Source: Hemicordylus capensis
Lineage: Eukaryota; Chordata; Lepidosauria; Squamata; Cordylidae
Assembly (NCBI RefSeq): GCF_027244095.1
Contig: NC_069657.1
Span: forward strand, 2,304,001-2,368,000
Direction of reading: 5' to 3'
DNA: 64,000 nt
Part shown: positions 58,910 through 64,000 of the stretch, one piece after another
Numbering within the stretch: the stretch's first letter is position 1
Layout of the letters: each line of letters opens with the position of its first letter
Notes under the pieces: model-generated
Told to the model about the DNA's origin: nothing
What the model saw: the letters and a program-made list of their open reading frames with translations, nothing else
Databases searched by the model: none
Made by a program: the position numbers and the translations under genes

Positions 58910-59180
58910 CTTTATCTATCCGTCTATCGTATACCGCCTGGTACAGAAATCTCCAGGCGGTGTACAAGTTAGAACATAATGTATTTTTTAAAGAAACCCA
59001 ATATAAAATAGTTAAAGTAACTAAAACAAATAAAACGACCAATGAGTAAAAACACATTATTAAAATTGCAATTAAAAAGCCTGGGGGAAGAGGTCTTCTT
59101 CAGGGAGATCCTTCCAAAAGCCAGCCGAGAAGGAGATGCGCTGGTTTCAGCAGGGGGTCCAGGCCTGAGCAACAAGCCCC
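58910..59180 (-). repeat. L2-type 3' end
   Basis: TATACCGCCTGGTACAGAAA, TCTCCAGGCGGTGTACAA and GATCCTTCCAAAAGCCAGCC are an antisense L2 tail. It lies between the KLHDC1 and POLE2 promoters. Confidence 0.7.
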
Positions 59181-59194
59181 CCCAGCTGTTTTTG

Positions 59195-59500
59195 GACTGA
59201 TTGATTGAGTTGCATTGGCCACCAATAGGCTTCCGGGCCACATACAGGCTGCTGGTTATTACCTATCAAGCCCTAAGCAGCTTGCCTTGGGCCCAGGGTA
59301 TTTAGGAGAACATCTTCTTCACCATGCGCCTGCGGCTGCCACCAACTCATCTGGTGGCTACCCGGGAACGGGCCTTTCTGGGTTCCTGCTCCTGGGCTTT
59401 GGAGTGCGCTCCCTGTTGAAATAAGAGCTTCGCCATCTCTGGCAACTTTTAAAAAGGCACTGAAGATGCATTTATTCACCCAGGCTTTTAATTAGATTTA
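59195..59500 (+). repeat. L2 C-terminal fragment
   Basis: TGGCCACCAATAGGCTTCCG and CCGGGAACGGGCCTTTCTGG match the LHWLPI... and RAFSV... coding end, with stops. Head-on to the preceding L2 piece. Confidence 0.75.
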
Positions 59501-59529
59501 TAATTCAGTTCCAAAGCATCAATACTTTT

Positions 59530-59755
59530 TCTATCGTGCTTCTTCAAAGTCCAGCTTTCGCATCCATAGAGTGTCTAGTCCGAACGATTCTAATCTTTGT
59601 AGGTGCAGACACATCAGGCATGTTACTGTTGATGGTCAATCCTAAAAGGCAGAAGCTACCCACCACTTCAATGTCTTCATTATCAATTCTGAGGCTGGTT
59701 GTCATTAGAAACCCATTGTCATTAGTTTAGTCGTCTTTACATTTAGTCGTAGTCC
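59530..59755 (-). repeat. possible LINE C-terminal fragment (RTE-like)
   Basis: AAAGTCCAGCTTTCGCATCC and CACATCAGGCATGTTA recall antisense LINE coding ends I have seen in reptiles. Family assignment is weak. Confidence 0.35.
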
Positions 59756-59789
59756 CATTTTATTCACTGTGCTCCTTGACTTGCATTAC

Positions 59790-59905
59790 TAGAGTTTCAC
59801 TTTGGACTACAACTCCCATAATCCCCAGCCACAGTGGCCAATAGCAAGGGGTATGGGAATTGTAGGCCAACATCTGCAGGAGGGCCAAAGTTGAGCAGCC
59901 CTAAA
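59790..59905. repeat. ACTACAACTCCCAT-type MITE
   Basis: GGACTACAACTCCCATAATC and GGGAATTGTAGGCCAACATC are inverted arms like those at 2731-2857. Confidence 0.65.
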
Positions 59906-60139
59906 GTTTAATCTGGAGTTAGTTTTAGATGAATTAGAGCAGCAGTGAGGGCCATATATGTGCCTTTTCCCAAGCCAGCAAGGGTGGACCCAGACAGGAT
60001 CTCCCCACTCAATAAATGCCCCAAATGGTAGGGGGCATTTCTTCTTGGGATAACTTCCAGAGCACAAAAGACAAAATTTCATCTTTATTGCAATTAGTTT
60101 GATGGTTATTTTTATACCCCTCCAAACTTTCATCTGTGG

Positions 60140-60290
60140 GTGGTTTGCAAGAACATATCACAGCTTAAAACCACCGTTCTAGTTTTAAAATTTGGGCGAA
60201 TAAATGCGTCTTTAAAGATTCCTTTAAAGCTGTCAGAGCTGGAGAGGCTCTCGTTTCAGCAGGGAGCACATTTAACGGCCATAACGCTGT
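60140..60290 (-). repeat. L2-like fragment
   Basis: AAAGCTGTCAGAGCTGGAGA and TTTCAGCAGGGAGCACATTT resemble the antisense L2 coding end at 12730-12770. Confidence 0.55.
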
Positions 60291-60499
60291 GCATCTGTAG
60301 TCTTGACATGCGTGCATTTAAACAGAGGGAACTCAGGCGCAGACAGACCCCCTCGAATGCAGGGAACAGATAGGAAGGGCGCTCGCATACCTGCTTTGAC
60401 CCTAGTGTGTGAATAACCGAATGCCCTGGGCATTGTGCCTAGATTGTACACGTGTTGAATGTGACGTGCGATTAGGGCTACAGACTCGCTTGCACCGTG

Positions 60500-61360
60500 T
60501 CCCAGGCTTCCTTTCCCGGGGCCGGGCAGACGCCCCCCCCGCCGCACCGCGTGTTGCCCTCATTTATCCTCCTCGCCACGCCCCGTGACTGAGGCGGGTC
60601 GGGATGCAAGGCAGGGGCTGCTTCGGCGGCGAGCCCAGGAATTGGGCCCCTGCTGTGCTGCTTGCACGGGGCGGGGGGTGGGGGGCAGGGAAGCCTGTCG
60701 TGGGGCTGTGGCCCTCTGGACGCGCGCAGAGGCACGGCGGCTGCGCAGCCCCTTGCCCCGCCGGCTCCCTCTCCCTCAGGGCGGCGGCGGCGGCGGCGGC
60801 GGCGCTCCAGCCCACCTTCCTTCCCGGCGCGGAGAAGCAAGCGCCTCCCTCCCTCCTCCCTGTCGTCGTCGAGGCGGAGCCGGGCCGGGGGCGGCGACTC
60901 TCCGGCTGTGGCGCGAAGCTTGGAAGATGGAGCCGGAGGCGCTGCGGCGGCGCGTGAGCTCGGCCTTCCAGATGCACGGCCTGCTCCTGCGCGCGTGAGT
61001 AGCCGCCGCCTCCCCCTGCCCCGGGAGGGAGCCGGAGCCCGGGACGCGCCGCGCGGCCACGCCGCCCTCGCCCTCGCCCTGCGCGCCCCACGCCCCACAT
61101 TCAGCCGGCTGGCAGGCTGGCAGGAGCTGCGCGCTGCTCGGGGAGGAGGGAGGCCCCGCGGCCAGGGCGGCCTGCCTTGCCGGGCCTTGCCTTGCCTTGC
61201 CTGGGCAGCTGCCCGCCCGAGGGAGGGAGGGCTCGGCGCGCTTCGGCGTGGTGGGCGGTGGTGGCTGCTGGCTGGGCCGAGCCAAGGCGCCGCCAGCCCC
61301 AGGCCGGTGGCCCGTCCCGGCTGCAGCAGGAGCCCGGAAGGTTCCGCAGCCTCCCTTCGC
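60500..61360. promoter_or_regulatory. POLE2: CpG island, POLE2 promoter
   Basis: GC- and CpG-rich island covering POLE2 exon 1. It contains a GGC/GCG run near 60780-60803 and many long but unrelated open frames on both strands. Confidence 0.85.
60927..60994 (+). CDS. POLE2: POLE2 exon 1 (DNA polymerase epsilon subunit 2)
   Basis: The B-subunit of the leading-strand DNA polymerase epsilon, a nuclear replication factor. Only the first 22 codons plus two bases are in the window: MEPEALRRRVSSAFQMHGLL and LR, against MAPERLRSRALSAFKLRGLL and LR in human. The donor is GTGAGT at 60995. The ATG is preceded by GAAG and lies in a CpG island. It is head-to-head with KLHDC1, as I recall in human. Exon 2 (EAIKYLTEAL... 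in human) was not seen to 64000. Confidence 0.92.
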
Positions 61361-61399
61361 GCCCCGTGTGTAGCCCCCCCCACACACACACACAGACAG

Positions 61400-62920
61400 C
61401 CCCGGCATTCACACGGCAGGGCCCCGAGTGGGCGGTCTAGACAGGCGCCCTGCGGAGCTACGCACGCGACAGGCACAGCGCTTCACACATGCAGGGTTGA
61501 GCCTGCCGCGCTGGACATCGTCAGGCCCCCCCTTTCACCCTGCACTGGAGAGGCCAGCGCCAAGGCTCGCTTTTCCAATGGACACGGGTACAGTCGTTCA
61601 CACAAACACATGTGCCAACTCCATTGCCCTGGCTGAGAATCTCTGCCATGCATTTTGGGATGCCCCCCCCCCCGAGGTGGCACTTCAATTCAGGGGTCTC
61701 GGGTGCTGCAAGCCCAGTTGAGAGGAGGGAGAGGGTGCTACCCCGAGAAGTATGCTCAGGAAAAGTCAAAAGCATGGCTTGCCCTGCAGCCACAGTCAGC
61801 ATGATAACAGAGCGGCTCCCTTTCTCAGGCCTAGGTGTCAAGGTAGACAGAAGACAGGCAAGTTCAGCAGCGCCATGTATCCCAGCCTCCTCCCTTCTGA
61901 CTTTGCTGTGGATTCTAGGGTTCGGTTATACACAAAATCACCCAAAAAAGCACTGTGCAGAATGAGATGTGTGATCCTTCGGGATGTGAGGCACTTTGGA
62001 GCATGAAAATCCCACCTTCACACATGCACAGACTGGATCGGAGTTGACTGTTAGTACCCAGAGATCCTGGGGCCATAATGGATCACTCAGTGTACAGCCG
62101 TGGAGAACAAGTTCAGTTCTGTGTTGGGGGTAATTGGGACTGAAAATAGGATGGCCAGTACCGTAATAAGGTAGTACAAACTGAGGGTGCAGGCCCTGTG
62201 TGTGGTTTTGGGCAGCACCATCTCAAACATCATGGAACTGGAAAAGGAGCAGAAATGGGGGAACCAAAATTAGCAGGGAGTTCATTTATAAGTGGGGAGA
62301 AAGTAGGCAGAGTTAAATTTCTTTCTCTCTCGTAATACTAGAACTCGGGGTCTTCCAGTGAAACTGATCAGTAGAAATTCAGAACAGACCAAAGAGAATA
62401 CGTTTTCACATAATTAGCATGGAGAGTTCACTGGCACAAGTAGTCATTAGCTTAAATCAGATCTTGGACTTATAGTCACTGGCACAAGTAGTCATTAGCT
62501 TAAATCAGATCAGTCACTTCATTAGCTTAAATCAGATCTTGGCAAAATTTTCTTTGGATCTAGGAGGTAGCCCCAAAATCTGGGAACCAGATGATGGACA
62601 CTTGACAAAATTCCCGGTCTTAGTAAAGGAGGGAGAGGGAAAATGGCTTCTCTTTATCTCCTTCACAAGTAGCATACTTTGATTGCAAACAGGGCTACCA
62701 GGGATAAATAAAGATTTTATTAAATCGCTCTATTTCTGAATATGCTAGCTAAGAGGACATATGTTTTGGAATGGCATTACTTAGGTATGTCCCCCCTCAA
62801 AAAGCTAAAATATAACAAATAAAATAAAAACTAACTAAATAAAATAAAAACAAACAAAAAAATACACTGTTGGTGGGAAAGGACATTCTGAACATGGTTA
62901 TAAATAAACAAACAAATAAA
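61400..62920. other. POLE2: POLE2 intron 1, no gene seen
   Basis: No exon or known repeat recognised apart from the short tandem duplication listed separately. Confidence 0.5.
62418..62545. repeat. short tandem duplication
   Basis: CACTGGCACAAGTAGTCATT with AGCTTAAATCAGATC occurs twice in tandem, followed by a third partial unit CATTAGCTTAAATCAGATCT. Units are virtually identical. Confidence 0.9.
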
Positions 62921-62923
62921 ATC

Positions 62924-62966
62924 ATTTATTTATTTATTTGTTTATTTATTTATTTATTTATTTATA
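62924..62966. repeat. (TTTA)n microsatellite
   Basis: A TTTA tetranucleotide run with one G interruption. Confidence 0.93.
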
Positions 62967-62999
62967 CCCTGTCCCTCCAATACACATCTGCTTGGGGTT

Positions 63000-63605
63000 A
63001 ACGTGTTACATGGTAGACCTCTACCATCTCTCCTCTTAGTCACATTTTTTTCCTAAACTAAATAGCCCCGGCTGTTGTAGCCTTGGCTCATAAGGAAGCT
63101 GCTCTAGCCAGATCATCTTGGTTGCCCTCTTCTGTGCCTTTTCCAGTTCTATAATGTCCTTTTAGAGATACAGTTACCAGAACTGTACACAGTTCTTCAA
63201 AAGTGGCCACACCATAGATTTGAATAAGGGCATTATTATATTAGCAGTTTTATTTTCAGTCCACTTTCTAATGATTCCAAGCATGGGATTTGCCATTTTT
63301 CACAGCTGCCACACTTTGTGTCAACGCTTTCAAAGAGCTGTCCACCACGACTCCAAGATCCCTCTCCTGGTTAGTCACCAACAGCTCAGATCCCATCAGC
63401 GTATATATGAAGTTGGGGGGTTTTGCCCCCAGTATGCATCACTTTACACTTGCATACATTGAATTGTGTTTGCCATTTTGTTGCCCACTCACCCAGTTTG
63501 GAGAGATCCTTTTGGAGCTCCTCACAGTTGGTTTTGGATTTCACTACTCTGAATAATTTAGTGCCTTCTGCAAATTTGGCCACCTCATTGCTTACCCCAA
63601 CTACT
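63000..63605 (-). mobile_element. CR1 LINE fragment
   Basis: Minus-strand reading shows KLFRVVKSKTNCEELQKDLS, then KLGEWATKWQTQFNVCKCKV, the CR1 reverse transcriptase thumb region. The rest, to about 63000, is the CR1 stretch with ACAGCTGCCACACTTTG, GAGCTGTCCACCACGACTCC and CAAGATCCCTCTCCTGG. Decayed. It lies in POLE2 intron 1. Confidence 0.88.
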
Positions 63606-63695
63606 AGATTTCATGTAGATGATAAAAAGCATTTGAGACAGTATGGAGCCTTATGGAACTCCACACTTCCGCTCTCGCTTAGCAGAACAGCAGTG
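63606..63695 (-). repeat. L2 coding fragment
   Basis: AAAAAGCATTTGAGACAGTA and TGGAGCCTTATGGAACTCCA match the antisense L2 segment at 7068-7108. Confidence 0.65.
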
Positions 63696-63889
63696 CAATG
63701 CGCTGTCTAATTTTTTCCAACTGTGTGCGGAATGAATTTTGTTCTGAGTGGCAGTATCAAGACTGTATGTGCGCACATGTGTTCAGAATGGGGCCTTCCT
63801 GATTCAACCTGAGTGGGATCTAAACTGAGCAGACATCAAAAAACTTGTGACTGTGCTCACACCTTAGAGGGAACACAAGAGCAGTCTCC
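63696..63889 (+). repeat. unclassified repeat shared with 12925-13110
   Basis: TAATTTTTTCCAACTGTGTG, GAATGGGGCCTTCCTGATTC and the end TTAGAGGGAACACAA. It splits an L2 fragment, so it is an insertion. Confidence 0.7.
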
Positions 63890-64000
63890 AAGCAACACCA
63901 TCTGGATTCTGCCAGAGAGGTAGGAGCGGAACGACTGTAAAAGAGTGCCACCCAGTCCCACCTCCCTGAGGTGGTCCAGAAGGATACCATGGTCGATGGT
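63890..64000 (-). repeat. L2 coding fragment, continues past the window
   Basis: AGCAGTCTCCAAGCAACACC, GAGGTGGTCCAGAAGGATAC and CATGGTCGATGGT are the antisense of the L2 DTIDHGILLDHL region, as at 7130-7260. Confidence 0.8.

Noticed and set aside
58283-58972. 229-codon plus-strand frame over the KLHDC1 promoter
   Set aside because: Antisense shadow of the CpG island and KLHDC1 exon 1, with no recognisable protein features.
60478-61636. Frames of 332 and 324 codons round POLE2 exon 1
   Set aside because: Same CpG-island effect; open in both directions with no domain. Only the 68-base POLE2 exon is supported.
61000-64000. POLE2 exon 2
   Set aside because: No reading resembling EAIKYLTEAL with splice borders was found. 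Intron 1 apparently runs past the window.

Overview
This is nuclear DNA from a vertebrate, very probably a squamate reptile (lizard or snake). It has spliced genes with short exons and consensus GT/AG borders, CpG islands and AT-rich introns. The repeats are dense and of the mix typical of squamates: many L2 LINE pieces, CR1, an R4/Dong-type LINE, MIR, tRNA-derived SINEs, hAT-like MITEs and old DIRS-type elements. I cannot name the species. Gene identities rest on exon-by-exon agreement with vertebrate proteins recalled from memory; no database was searched.

Three host genes are present, in an order I recall from human chromosome 14 (POLE2 - KLHDC1 - KLHDC2). KLHDC2 (minus strand) starts at 12062; coding exons 1-10 run down to 353 and the last exons lie left of the window. 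KLHDC1 (minus strand) is complete: 13 coding exons from 58339 to the stop at 22938, encoding 405 residues. POLE2 (plus strand) contributes only exon 1 at 60927-60994; the rest of the window is its intron 1. KLHDC1 and KLHDC2 are tandem paralogues with the same intron phase at all ten borders that can be compared. Both encode six-bladed kelch propellers, which in mammals are the substrate receptors of cullin-RING ubiquitin ligases that read protein C-terminal ends. The residues that form the human KLHDC2 C-terminal glycine pocket are kept in the lizard KLHDC2.

Layout: 1-12 kb is the KLHDC2 body, with an L2 LINE carrying a 504-codon open reading frame in intron 4. 12-17.6 kb holds nested MITEs and SINEs, probably within a 5' UTR intron. 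17.6-18.6 kb is a CpG island that looks like the KLHDC2 promoter with a non-coding first exon. 18.6-21.4 kb is intergenic. 21.4-58.3 kb is KLHDC1; its last intron (23.1-33.3 kb) holds two decayed DIRS-type retroelements loaded with later insertions. 57.8-58.9 kb and 60.5-61.4 kb are the CpG-island promoters of the divergent KLHDC1/POLE2 pair. 61-64 kb is POLE2 intron 1 with CR1 and L2 debris.

I found no convincing new gene system. The most informative anomalies are: a probable unlisted 5' UTR exon of KLHDC2; inverted repeat copies either side of KLHDC2 coding exon 1; an R4/Dong-type LINE beside a TAA microsatellite, inside a stack of nested elements; a foldback element with arms of about 155 bp; and a tandem array of roughly 130-150 bp units in KLHDC1 intron 8.
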